The translations under genes and the position numbers were made by a program. This document shows, piece by piece, positions 18,081 through 26,591 of a stretch of 64,000 nucleotides of DNA. The notes under the pieces are model-generated. The model made no database searches and was not told the origin of the DNA. It was given only the letters and a program-made list of their open reading frames with translations. Source of the DNA: Aquirhabdus sp. (GTDB lineage Bacteria; Pseudomonadota; Gammaproteobacteria; Pseudomonadales; Moraxellaceae); the NCBI GenBank assembly GCA_030149815.1, contig JASLHI010000014.1:51160-115159 (forward strand), given 5' to 3'. The number at the start of each line of letters is the position of its first letter. The first letter of the stretch is position 1.

Positions 18081-19566
18081 TCTACAACCACAAGCAGAGG
18101 CAACAATTCACACAACGGCTGAATCAGAATTTAGCTTATTAGATCAAATTGTCACTGAAAGTCGAATTGCAAAATCTGATGTCGAACATGAACGTGCGAA
18201 GGATCTCATTGCAGAACTTGCTCGTGAGGTCATGTCTGGCACAGTTGTCGTTTCAGATAATCTATCTGCCTCTATTGATAAGCGTATTGCCGAACTTGAT
18301 GAATTAATTTCTAAACAGTTAAGCGCAGTCATGCACGCGTCTGAATTCCAAAAACTAGAATCCTCTTGGCGTGGCCTGCACTACTTCTGTAGTGAGACGC
18401 CGTCTAATCCGATGCTTAAAATTCGCATGCTTAATACCAATAAGAAAGAGCTTGCTAAAGACTTTCAAAGTGCCATCGACTTCGATCAAAGCGCATTATT
18501 TAAGAAAATCTATGAAGAGGAATACGGCACATTTGGGGGTGCGCCTTATGCAGCATTAGTGGGTGATTTTGAGTTTACACGTCAACCGTCGGATATCTAT
18601 TTGTTAGAGCAATTATCTCATGTGGCTGCTGCTGCGCATGCCCCATTCATTTCTGCGGCCTCTCCAGAAATGTTTGGTTTAGATTCATTCACGGAAATGG
18701 GTCGTCCACGTGATTTATCTAAGATTTTTGAAACCGCTGAATATGTCAAATGGCGATCTTTCCGTGAATCAGAAGACTCGCGTTATGTCGCACTGACATT
18801 GCCACGCTTCTTGGGTCGCCTTCCCTACAATCCTAAAGATGGTACAACCGTTGAAGGATTTAACTTCGTTGAAGATGTCAGCGGCGCAGATCACAGTGAA
18901 TATCTATGGGTCAATGCAGCCTATTCATTCGCGACACGCTTGACAGATGCATTTGATATGCACGGATGGTGTGCAGCGATTCGCGGTGTCGAAGGCGGTG
19001 GTTTGGTCGAAGGTCTACCTGTACACACCTTCAAAACCGACGATGGCGAAATCGCATTGAAGTGTCCAACTGAGATTTCAGTGACTGACCGTCGTGAAAA
19101 AGAATTGTCTGATCTTGGATTTATTCCATTAGTTCATTGCAAGAATACTGACTATGCAGCGTTCTTTGGTGCACAGTCCACTCAAAAAGCAAGAAAATAT
19201 GAAAGCGATGCCGCAAATGCAAATTCTATTTTGTCTTCGCAAATTCAATACATCATGGCGGTTTCGCGTATTGCTCATTATTTAAAGGCCATGCTGCGTG
19301 ACAAAGTAGGTAGCTTTGCGTCGGCTGGCAATGTTGAAACTTTCCTCAACCAATGGCTATCACGTTATGTCCTACTCGATGATGGCGCATCACATGAAGC
19401 CAAAGCTCAATTTCCATTAAGAGAAGCCTCTGTAAAAGTGGTTGATGTGCCTGGTCGCCCAGGTTCATATAAGTCGGTCGTCTTTTTGAGACCGCACTTT
19501 CAGTTGGACGAGCTATCTGTATCGCTTCGTCTTGTGACCGAGTTGCCTCAAGCTGCAAATAGCTGA
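18073..19566 (+). CDS. tssC: T6SS contractile sheath large subunit TssC
   Basis: The 497-residue large sheath subunit. Family landmarks include SSWRGLHYFCSETPSNP (about 97-113), FGGAPYAALVGDFEF, LDSFTEMGRPRDLSKIF, FLGRLPYNP and the C-terminal RPGSYKSVVFLRPHFQLDEL, which forms the handshake and the ClpV-facing surface. The ATG lies inside the 3' end of tssB. The sheath is disassembled by ClpV/TssH in most T6SS, but that gene is absent from this window. hcp follows 49 bp downstream with its own strong ribosome-binding site. Confidence 0.98.
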   Translation: MRNLQPQAEATIHTTAESEFSLLDQIVTESRIAKSDVEHERAKDLIAELAREVMSGTVVVSDNLSASIDKRIAELDELISKQLSAVMHASEFQKLESSWRGLHYFCSETPSNPMLKIRMLNTNKKELAKDFQSAIDFDQSALFKKIYEEEYGTFGGAPYAALVGDFEFTRQPSDIYLLEQLSHVAAAAHAPFISAASPEMFGLDSFTEMGRPRDLSKIFETAEYVKWRSFRESEDSRYVALTLPRFLGRLPYNPKDGTTVEGFNFVEDVSGADHSEYLWVNAAYSFATRLTDAFDMHGWCAAIRGVEGGGLVEGLPVHTFKTDDGEIALKCPTEISVTDRREKELSDLGFIPLVHCKNTDYAAFFGAQSTQKARKYESDAANANSILSSQIQYIMAVSRIAHYLKAMLRDKVGSFASAGNVETFLNQWLSRYVLLDDGASHEAKAQFPLREASVKVVDVPGRPGSYKSVVFLRPHFQLDELSVSLRLVTELPQAANS

Positions 19567-19615
19567 GGCTGTTTTTAAAAACCGTTTTGGTTTGAATTTA
19601 TAAAAGGAAAATACA

Positions 19616-20119
19616 ATGAAAGATATATATGTACAATTTCGAGGTAAATATAAAGTTGATGGCGAATCACGTGATAGCGAACATCAAAATTGGTTAGAAG
19701 CACATAGCTGGTCTCATCAAATTCGCCAACCCAAATCAGCAACAGCCAGCAGCGTTGGCGGTCACACAGCTGAACGTGCTGAACACGACGATATGATATT
19801 TATCAAAGATTTGGATGCAACTAGCCCAAAAATGTGGGAAGCCTGTTCTGCTGGTTATACCTTTGATGAAGTACAAATCGACTTCTACCGTGCAAACGGT
19901 GATAAACGTGTGAAATATCTGCAAATCAAACTTAAACACGTTTTAATTTCTAGCGTGACACCGCAAGTTACTGATGAGGGTGTACCAACAGAAGCATTTG
20001 GTCTGAAATATGCGGCCGTTGAATGGACTTACACACAGCAATCCATTGACGGTACATCAAAAGGTGCAGTCACCAAGAAATGGTCTCTGTCTAATAACAC
20101 AGCAAATTACGCTGCATAA
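19616..20119 (+). CDS. hcp: T6SS inner-tube protein Hcp (TssD)
   Basis: Hexameric ring subunit of the secreted inner tube. The 167-residue protein starts MKDIYVQFRGKYKVDGESRD and contains the conserved HSWSHQI and the beta-barrel elements DDMIFIKDLDATSPKMWEAC and VQIDFYRANGDKRVKYLQI. It is a plain Hcp without a C-terminal toxin. AAGGAAAATACA precedes the ATG, a near-ideal ribosome-binding site that fits the high expression needed for a tube protein. It is followed by tssE. Confidence 0.98.
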   Translation: MKDIYVQFRGKYKVDGESRDSEHQNWLEAHSWSHQIRQPKSATASSVGGHTAERAEHDDMIFIKDLDATSPKMWEACSAGYTFDEVQIDFYRANGDKRVKYLQIKLKHVLISSVTPQVTDEGVPTEAFGLKYAAVEWTYTQQSIDGTSKGAVTKKWSLSNNTANYAA

Positions 20120-20195
20120 TTAGAACAATAAAGAAACACCGATCAAGGGTCGTGATGACTCTTGGTCTTTTTAAGCTTTCAGAATGGTTTGATTT

Positions 20196-20696
20196 ATGCA
20201 ACAAACACGTCTCGCTCATTTGGGTTTTGCACCAACATTATTTGAAAAACTATTCGATGACCAGCCTCGATATGACAGCGAAGCGAATCCATTACGTCGT
20301 TTAAATATTGAGGAATTAAAAAAATCCGTTGCCCGCGACTTAGAAGCACTACTCAATACACGCCGAAGTTTTTCAAAGACACTAGATGCATATCCACTCG
20401 TTCGTAGATCTGTATTGAATTTTGGAATTTTAGATTTCGTTGGGCTTAGTACCGCCAATCCCGAGCATTGCGACAGAATTTGCCGCGAAATTGAGCAAAC
20501 CATAGTCGACCATGACTCCCGTCTCTCACAAATCCATGTCGAAATGGAAATGGATAGCGATCATGTCGGCTCACTCTTATTTACGATTCGTGCAGTTCTA
20601 GTGGTTTATCCAATCAATGAAATGATTTCCTTCGATGCCGTATTACAACCCTCAACCCAACAATATTCGATACGCCATAGCACTGACAACTATTAA
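20196..20696 (+). CDS. tssE: T6SS baseplate protein TssE (gp25-like)
   Basis: Baseplate wedge protein related to phage T4 gp25. The key family helix VARDLEALLNTRRS spans residues 45-58, and the EXXR-type core follows in the fold around LVRRSVLNFGILDF. Length is 166 residues, close to family norm. The gene begins 76 bp after hcp and ends 25 bp before the TTG start of tssF. It initiates sheath polymerisation at the baseplate together with TssF and TssG. Confidence 0.93.
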   Translation: MQQTRLAHLGFAPTLFEKLFDDQPRYDSEANPLRRLNIEELKKSVARDLEALLNTRRSFSKTLDAYPLVRRSVLNFGILDFVGLSTANPEHCDRICREIEQTIVDHDSRLSQIHVEMEMDSDHVGSLLFTIRAVLVVYPINEMISFDAVLQPSTQQYSIRHSTDNY

Positions 20697-20721
20697 AAAT
20701 AGAATTTTGGAAGAGTAAATT

Positions 20722-22545
20722 TTGGAAGAATTACTACCCTATTATGAACAGGAACTAGCTCTCTTTGGTCGCCATGCCAAAGACTTTGCACAGCTCTATC
20801 CAAAAATTGCCAGTCGGTTACTCATGTCAGGCGAAGCGGTTGAAGACCCACATATTGAACGATTGATTCAAGCATTCTCGCTCATTACGGCACGCATCAA
20901 TAAAAAACTGAATGATGGCTATAGTGATTTTACCGCATCACTGTTTGAGGTGTTGTATCCTGACTATTTAAGACCATTTCCCTCTTGTTCAATTGCGGCA
21001 ATGGATACAGGACAGCGTCTCAACCAACTCACTGAACAGCTATTAGCCGAACGCGGAACCATGTTGCAATCAAAAACTATTCGCGGAGTCAATTGTCGCT
21101 TCCGCACGGTTTACCCAGTAAAGTTAATGCCGATTGAAATTACAGACTTCAAATTCAGTTCAACAATCGATCATGAGTTCTCAGGAAGATTTAACTCATC
21201 AATCAAACTTAGTTTGAATCGTTTGGTAGATACTTTTGATTGGCAACATTTACTGCGTGAACCGTTGCGATTATTTATGGATACAGACGCATCTAGCATT
21301 ACACGACTGCGTGAAACCTTACTGGATGATAAGCATATTTGTTGTATAAAGCTCGGCGATCAACGTCAAATATCAGCTAAAACCCTATTCAAACAAGTCG
21401 GTTTTCAACCAGACGAGTCAATATTGCCGATTGAACCACGTGCACAACAAGCCTATCGACTGATTACCGAATATTTTGCGTTTCCTGAAAAATTCAATTT
21501 TGTTGATTTGGATTTACAAGCACTCAAGTCATTTTCTCATTCAACGTCCAAAACGCTCACAATCGAACTATTTTTTAAAACCGACATGACAGATATAGTC
21601 AAACTCAAAGCCTTTGAGCAATTGAGTAAAAATCATCTCAGGCTATTCTGTACCCCTATCGTCAACTTATTCAAACGTCCTGCTGAGCCAATTCGTATAG
21701 ACCATAAGCAGATGGAATATCCGCTAATTGCAGACGTTCGCCAACCTGCATCTTATGAAATTTATTCGATTGATCGTGTACATCATGTTCGAGAAACGCA
21801 GAATGGAGAATCTACACATGAAATCCACCCGTTCTATTCGCTCAATCATCATCAAAGTAAAGCTCAGAATCACTATTACCATGTTGTACGAGACTCATTA
21901 GTTGCAAGCACGAATCCTGGATTTGAATGCAAATTGATGATGATGGATCGAGAATTCAATCCATCAGAAGCACAAATTGAAGTCATTAGTATCGACATTA
22001 CCTGTACTAATCGAAATCTGGCGAGCCAGCTTCCTTATGGACAACAAGGTGGTGATTTATTTCAAGAACAAAGTGGCGCCTTTCGCCAAATCGAACTTCT
22101 ACGTAAGCCAACCGCCAGTTACCGCTTTGACCATGCTGGCGAAGGACGCTGGCGGCTTGTTTCGCACCTGTCACTGAACACATTATCATTTGCTCAAGAA
22201 GATGCAACATTATTGCGAGAAATGCTAACACTCTACGATCTCCCGCAAACGAACCAAAATCGTAAGCAAATCGAAGGGATTTCTAGTGTCAAAGTCATGC
22301 CCATAACAACACGAATCTCAGCTCATCCTTACCCATTATTTGTTCGAGGTTTAGAAATACAAATTGGACTACATGAGGATCATTTTGTAGGAGCTGGTAC
22401 ATGGTTATTTGGTGATCTATTGTCTCATATCATGGGCTTACAGGTTAGCTTGAATAGTTTCGTTCAAGTTGTACTCAAAACTGCTGATCACACACGGGAG
22501 CTGCGTCGATGTCCGCCACGCAATGGTCTACGCGCACTAGTGTAA
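20722..22545 (+). CDS. tssF: T6SS baseplate protein TssF
   Basis: Baseplate wedge subunit of 607 residues. The start is a TTG at 20722, supported by GGAAGAG at 20709-20715 six bases upstream and by the conserved opening MEELLPYYEQELALFGRHAK. Other landmarks are LYPKIASRLLMSGE, DPHIERLIQAFSLITARI and LFEVLYPDYLRPFPS. The 3' end overlaps tssG by 37 bp, an unusually long overlap that likely couples the two wedge proteins, which function in a 2:1 TssF:TssG complex. Confidence 0.96.
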   Translation: MEELLPYYEQELALFGRHAKDFAQLYPKIASRLLMSGEAVEDPHIERLIQAFSLITARINKKLNDGYSDFTASLFEVLYPDYLRPFPSCSIAAMDTGQRLNQLTEQLLAERGTMLQSKTIRGVNCRFRTVYPVKLMPIEITDFKFSSTIDHEFSGRFNSSIKLSLNRLVDTFDWQHLLREPLRLFMDTDASSITRLRETLLDDKHICCIKLGDQRQISAKTLFKQVGFQPDESILPIEPRAQQAYRLITEYFAFPEKFNFVDLDLQALKSFSHSTSKTLTIELFFKTDMTDIVKLKAFEQLSKNHLRLFCTPIVNLFKRPAEPIRIDHKQMEYPLIADVRQPASYEIYSIDRVHHVRETQNGESTHEIHPFYSLNHHQSKAQNHYYHVVRDSLVASTNPGFECKLMMMDREFNPSEAQIEVISIDITCTNRNLASQLPYGQQGGDLFQEQSGAFRQIELLRKPTASYRFDHAGEGRWRLVSHLSLNTLSFAQEDATLLREMLTLYDLPQTNQNRKQIEGISSVKVMPITTRISAHPYPLFVRGLEIQIGLHEDHFVGAGTWLFGDLLSHIMGLQVSLNSFVQVVLKTADHTRELRRCPPRNGLRALV

Positions 22546-23552
22546 TTGAAGCACTCGAAAATCATCCTGAGCAGTTTGATTTCTTTCAAGCGGTACGTCT
22601 TTTACAACTATCGTTGCAGCAATCAAATCATGTTGATCCTGAATCCGCAATCGGCTCAGAGATTCGTTTCACTTCATCGCTATCACTGACATTTCCAACA
22701 AGTGAAATAGAATCCATTAGGATCAAACAGCCGACTGTTCATGACGACTTAGATCTTATGAAACATCAAGCCAGCAAACATTATCGACTATGTCCAACGA
22801 TGATTGGATTGACTGGCCCACTTGGCGCGTTACCTGTGGTTTACACTCAAGGTTTAAATGCTCAAATCACGTTAAAACAAGATAGCGCCGCGGCAGCATT
22901 TTTAGACTTATTTAATAATCGTTTAATTAGCCTATTTTTTAAAGCAGCCACACGATACAGCTTACCGCTACAATATGAAATCAAAGGTCGCTATGCCTAT
23001 CTTGATCATCTTCATGCGCTTGCTGGCTACACGCCGACTCAATCATCGGAACCCACTATTGATGAAGCCTTCGCTCAATTTGGTGGACTCATTCAAGGTC
23101 AACAAGCATCAGGCGAAAACTTGCGCCAAGTCTTAAGCTCATATTTAAATGAAACTGTCAGCATTGATCAATTTATTCCTGAGTGGTTTGAAATTCCTGA
23201 AGATCAGCGCACATACTTGGGTGGCAATTTTTCACAGCTGGGACAAACAACTTTTTGTGGAGCACGCGTACAACAGATCGATAGTCGTATTCGACTACAT
23301 ATCGGACCACTATCAGAGCAAGCCTATGATGCCCTCCTCCCAAATGGGAAATCATATCTTGCCATGAAGCAATTAATCACGCGTTGGTGTAGCCCGACTA
23401 CGACAATCGAAGTAGTTTTGGTTTTAGATAAAAATGCCACTGAGCCAGCACAACTGGGAAATCATTCACATCGTGGTTTAGGTCGAGGATTATTTGTATT
23501 GTCTAAATCTATTGACCAACACCAATCTCAAACGCGTTATCTAATTAATTAA
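22509..23552 (+). CDS. tssG: T6SS baseplate protein TssG
   Basis: Baseplate wedge subunit of 347 residues that begins inside tssF. Family motifs include FDFFQAVRLLQ (about 24-34), IRFTSSLSLTFPTSEI, MIGLTGPLGALPVVYTQ and a C-terminal NLGAR-like zone here read as FCGARVQQIDSRIRL. It is the last gene of the rightward T6SS unit. No strong terminator is seen in the 198 bp before rpoH. Genes that often follow tssG (vgrG, tssM, clpV) are not here. Confidence 0.93.
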   Translation: MSATQWSTRTSVIEALENHPEQFDFFQAVRLLQLSLQQSNHVDPESAIGSEIRFTSSLSLTFPTSEIESIRIKQPTVHDDLDLMKHQASKHYRLCPTMIGLTGPLGALPVVYTQGLNAQITLKQDSAAAAFLDLFNNRLISLFFKAATRYSLPLQYEIKGRYAYLDHLHALAGYTPTQSSEPTIDEAFAQFGGLIQGQQASGENLRQVLSSYLNETVSIDQFIPEWFEIPEDQRTYLGGNFSQLGQTTFCGARVQQIDSRIRLHIGPLSEQAYDALLPNGKSYLAMKQLITRWCSPTTTIEVVLVLDKNATEPAQLGNHSHRGLGRGLFVLSKSIDQHQSQTRYLIN

Positions 23553-23701
23553 AAATAAATGTTACATGAAACAACTGATAAAAATAAGAACCTGTTTCGT
23601 CACAACTTGCTACAGATAAAAAATCTTAAATAATCACAGCTCCATTACAATTTAAGCGTGTTAATTGTGGCAAAATAAAGGACTCAGATTTTGTGTCATA
23701 C

Positions 23702-23735
23702 GTTGCATTTCTTAAAACACTGCAACTTATATAAA
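23702..23735 (+). promoter_or_regulatory. possible rpoH promoter and leader dyad
   Basis: TTGCAT at 23703-23708 could be a -35 element, with CTTATA (23726-23731) or an overlapping TATA-rich box as -10. The same stretch holds an inverted repeat GTTGCA (23702-23707) / TGCAAC (23721-23726). Both are weak calls made without transcript data. Confidence 0.3.
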
Positions 23736-23750
23736 TGATTAGGAACTTTC

Positions 23751-24662
23751 ATGAGCGCAAGTAGATTGAGTGACCAAGCACAGGCTAGTACAACGCCAAG
23801 TGCATCAACACTCATGCCTCTTAATTCGGTATCTCTTACTGCTCCAGGTGTCAACCTCGGTGCATATATTAACACGATTAGCCAAATTCCGATTCTCACG
23901 CCAGAACAAGAAAAAGAACTCGCAGAACGTTATTTTTATGATGGCGATGTCGAAGCAGCGCGTGAGCTTGTACTGTCACACTTACGTTTCGTCGTGCACA
24001 TTGCGCGTAGTTACGCAGGTTATGGCTTGCCACAAGGCGATTTGATCCAAGAGGGTAACGTCGGTTTGATGAAAGCCGTAAAGCGTTTCGACCCAACAAT
24101 GGGTGTACGCTTAGTATCATTCGCTGTGCATTGGATCAAAGCTGAAATCCATGAATTCGTGATTCGTAACTGGCGAATTGTCAAAGTTGCTACGACCAAA
24201 GCACAACGTAAACTGTTCTTTAATCTACGCTCATTGAAAAAATCGAGCCGTAAATTAACGCTGCAAGAAGCCGAAGACATCGCACGCGATTTGAATGTCA
24301 CCGCGGCTCAAGTACTAGAGATGGAAGGACGCTTGACTGCGTATGATGCATCATTTGAAGCACAAGCCGAAGATGATGAAGAAGGTCGTGTCGCGCCTGT
24401 CATGTATCTCGAAGATACACGATTCGATCCTGCCCGCGAAGTCGAAGAAGCGGATTGGGAAGAACACAGCAATAACGCACTTGCAAACGCGATGGGCAAG
24501 CTTGATGACCGTTCACGTACGATTCTTAAACGCCGCTGGTTGGATGACGAAAAAGCTACGCTGCACGAACTTGCTGCCGAATATAAAGTCTCTGCCGAGC
24601 GTATTCGTCAGTTAGAAAAAAATGCAATGGATAAAATCCGTACCGCAATGTCAGTAGGTTAA
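23751..24662 (+). CDS. rpoH: heat-shock sigma factor RpoH (sigma-32)
   Basis: Group of sigma-70-family factors directing transcription of chaperone and protease genes. It is identified by the RpoH box QRKLFFNLR at residues 152-160, unique to sigma-32, by region 2 (LIQEGNVGLMKAVKRFDP, 98-115) and by the region 4 helix-turn-helix (AERIRQLEKNAMDKIR) at the C-terminus. Length is 303 residues, slightly longer than E. coli because of an N-terminal Ser/Thr-rich extension of about 15 residues. ATG at 23751 has AGGAA upstream. It is unlikely to belong to the T6SS unit functionally, although no strong terminator separates them. Confidence 0.97.
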   Translation: MSASRLSDQAQASTTPSASTLMPLNSVSLTAPGVNLGAYINTISQIPILTPEQEKELAERYFYDGDVEAARELVLSHLRFVVHIARSYAGYGLPQGDLIQEGNVGLMKAVKRFDPTMGVRLVSFAVHWIKAEIHEFVIRNWRIVKVATTKAQRKLFFNLRSLKKSSRKLTLQEAEDIARDLNVTAAQVLEMEGRLTAYDASFEAQAEDDEEGRVAPVMYLEDTRFDPAREVEEADWEEHSNNALANAMGKLDDRSRTILKRRWLDDEKATLHELAAEYKVSAERIRQLEKNAMDKIRTAMSVG

Positions 24663-24673
24663 TAGGCTAAGCA

Positions 24674-25045
24674 ATGAATTGGTTGGCAATCGCCGCAATA
24701 AATCTCGCTGCGGCAGTCATGTTTGGTGCTTTTGGTGCGCATGCCCTAAAAGCACGTTTAAGTAGCGAACAGCTTGGCTGGTGGCACACTTCAACTGAAT
24801 ACTTCTTCTATCATGCGCTTGGCCTGCTCGTCATCGGTGCATTGATCCGCGCAATCCCTACTCTCAAATTACACCTACCTGCTGGTTTATTACAAATTGG
24901 CATTCTAATTTTTTGTGGTTCACTATATGCGATGGCACTTGGCGCACCACGCTGGTTTGGTGCGATTACACCGATTGGCGGGACAGCATTTATCGCAGGT
25001 TGGCTGCTTTTAGCTTGGTCAGCTTATAAGGTATCGACAACATGA
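24674..25045 (+). CDS. DUF423-family small membrane protein
   Basis: A 123-residue integral membrane protein with four predicted helices. The family pattern NLAAAVMFGAFGAHALKARLS near the start, YHALGLLVIGAL in the middle and ITPIGGTAFIAGWLLLAWSA at the end is that of DUF423 (E. coli YgdD). Function is unknown. Its 3' end overlaps thiS by 4 bp (25042-25045), putting it at the head of a tightly overlapping four-gene run. Confidence 0.88.
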   Translation: MNWLAIAAINLAAAVMFGAFGAHALKARLSSEQLGWWHTSTEYFFYHALGLLVIGALIRAIPTLKLHLPAGLLQIGILIFCGSLYAMALGAPRWFGAITPIGGTAFIAGWLLLAWSAYKVSTT

Positions 25046-25245
25046 GCATGACTTTACTCGTCAATGGACAACAGCTCGAAACCTCTGCCAAAACCTTAGC
25101 AGAATTGGCGAACGAATTAGGTCTAAATGGCAAACGCTACGCAATTGAAGTCGATGGCATGCTAATTTCCAAAAGCCGTCATATCGAATACGTATTAAAT
25201 GCAATGCAAAAAATTGAAATTGTTCACGCAGTTGGAGGCGGCTAA
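25042..25245 (+). CDS. thiS: thiamine biosynthesis sulfur-carrier protein ThiS
   Basis: A 67-residue ubiquitin-like protein ending in the diagnostic GG (VHAVGGG), which is adenylylated and thiocarboxylated by ThiF and then donates sulfur for the thiazole ring made by ThiG. The N-terminus MSMTLLVNGQQLETSAKTLAEL is typical. The stop shares one base with the next start (TAATG at 25243-25247). An extra terminal glycine is seen: the chain ends GGG. Confidence 0.93.
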   Translation: MSMTLLVNGQQLETSAKTLAELANELGLNGKRYAIEVDGMLISKSRHIEYVLNAMQKIEIVHAVGGG

Positions 25246-25673
25246 TGGCAACTTGTTGTGATATCCATCATGAAGAATCTCATCATGATCATCAATCTGA
25301 TATTTCTCAGGCAATTTTGCTTAGCGAAGTATTTTGGCCAGACTTTGTCTACCACGATGAACGCATTTATTTAGATGCTGCGCCTGATAGCGATGACTAT
25401 CTGGAACTCCTCCTCGCCTGTGACTATGACAAAACCACAGTTCAAGCCTTGTGTAATCATCGGCATTTGCTTGAATATTGTCTAGCGACTGATGCTAAAA
25501 ACACACCAACACGCGAGCAATTAATTGCCTTTGGTCATCGTTTACAGGCCATGTGGCAAGCCAAACTCGCCAAAGATTTTCCAAATTTGAATGTCATCGT
25601 CGCATTTGATGCACAAGACGAAGATCCATTAGATGATTTACAAATTGTTGTTTACCAAGAAGATGCTGAATGA
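25245..25673 (+). CDS. unknown protein embedded between thiS and thiG (142 aa)
   Basis: Not recognised. The N-terminus MATCCDIHHEESHHDHQSD is very rich in Cys and His and could bind a metal such as iron or zinc. The rest is acidic, and is predicted soluble with alternating helices; two further Cys-containing segments (LACDYDKTTVQALCNHRHLLEYC) are visible. It overlaps thiS by one base and thiG by four, so it is translated with the thiazole-synthesis genes. A role in sulfur or metal handling for ThiS/ThiG is an inference from position only. The frame has clean codon use and no stop, so it is a real gene. Confidence 0.75.
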   Translation: MATCCDIHHEESHHDHQSDISQAILLSEVFWPDFVYHDERIYLDAAPDSDDYLELLLACDYDKTTVQALCNHRHLLEYCLATDAKNTPTREQLIAFGHRLQAMWQAKLAKDFPNLNVIVAFDAQDEDPLDDLQIVVYQEDAE

Positions 25674-26479
25674 TGAACGCCATAACTACTCCATTTCAAG
25701 ATCAACCGCTCATTGTTGGCTCACGCACCTTTTCTTCACGCTTATTGGTTGGTACTGGTAAATACAAAGACCTCACGGAAACTGGCGCAGCGATTAGCAC
25801 AAGCGGTGCTGAAATTGTCACGGTTGCGATTCGTCGTAGCAACATCGGACAAAACCCTGATGAACCAAATCTGCTGGATGTAATTCCACCAGATCGTTAT
25901 ACGATTTTGCCAAATACAGCAGGTTGCTTTGATGCAGACAGTGCCGTGCGTACCTGTATGCTTGCGCGTGAACTCTTGGATGGTCACAACCTTGTAAAGC
26001 TCGAAGTTTTAGGTGATACCAAAACCCTCTATCCGAATGTCGTCGATACGCTGAAAGCTGCGCGTACTTTGATTGATGATGGTTTTGAGGTGATGGTTTA
26101 CACGTCAGATGATCCGATTATTGCCACAGAATTGGAAAATATGGGCTGTGTTGCAGTCATGCCGCTTGGTAGCTTGATTGGTTCTGGTTTAGGTTTGACC
26201 AACCCACATAACATTCGCCTGATTCTAGAAAATGCTAATGTTCCAATTATCGTTGATGCTGGTGTGGGTACTGCATCAGATGCGGCAATTGCGATGGAAT
26301 TGGGTTGTGCTGGCGTGCTCATGAATACCGCGATTGCAGCAGCTCAGAATCCAGTCTTGATGGCTTCGGCAATGAAAAAAGCAGTTGAAGCTGGGCGTGA
26401 AGCGTTCTTGGCTGGTCGTATGCCGAAAAAGGCATATGCCAATGCAAGCTCGCCAGAAACTGGGTACTTTTTTAAGTAA
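25670..26479 (+). CDS. thiG: thiazole synthase ThiG
   Basis: TIM-barrel enzyme that condenses deoxyxylulose phosphate, dehydroglycine and ThiS-thiocarboxylate into the thiazole phosphate of thiamine. Motifs: SRLLVGTGKYKDL (23-35), EIVTVAIRRSN, NLVKLEVLGD with the Schiff-base lysine in VKLEV, and PIIVDAGVGTASDAAIAMELG near the C-terminus. Two ATGs are adjacent (25670 and 25673); either is possible. The stop is followed after 18 bp by the REP-like repeat. In Acinetobacter trmB often follows thiG, but here an mrr gene intervenes. Confidence 0.95.
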   Translation: MMNAITTPFQDQPLIVGSRTFSSRLLVGTGKYKDLTETGAAISTSGAEIVTVAIRRSNIGQNPDEPNLLDVIPPDRYTILPNTAGCFDADSAVRTCMLARELLDGHNLVKLEVLGDTKTLYPNVVDTLKAARTLIDDGFEVMVYTSDDPIIATELENMGCVAVMPLGSLIGSGLGLTNPHNIRLILENANVPIIVDAGVGTASDAAIAMELGCAGVLMNTAIAAAQNPVLMASAMKKAVEAGREAFLAGRMPKKAYANASSPETGYFFK

Positions 26480-26497
26480 TTAAATAGAAGCAAACCA

Positions 26498-26567
26498 TTA
26501 TAGGGTGCACATCGTGCACCTTTATATTTATAAATCAACGAAATGGTGCATTGTATGCACCCTATAA
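26498..26567. repeat. 70-bp REP-like palindromic repeat downstream of thiG
   Basis: The element has perfect 12-bp terminal inverted repeats: TTATAGGGTGCA (26498-26509) and TGCACCCTATAA (26556-26567). Inside, each end folds on its own: GGTGCAC-ATC-GTGCACC (26504-26520) and GGTGCA-TTGTA-TGCACC (26545-26561). This two-hairpin, GGGTGCA-type architecture resembles REP/BIME repeats that lie between genes. It may also end thiG transcription. No transposase or target duplication is evident. Confidence 0.7.
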
Positions 26568-26591
26568 CTAATCAATTACAAGGATATGTAA

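Noticed and set aside
24663..25041. TPP riboswitch before thiS
   Set aside because: The thi genes overlap DUF423, which leaves no room for an aptamer, and no CUGAGA-type core was seen.
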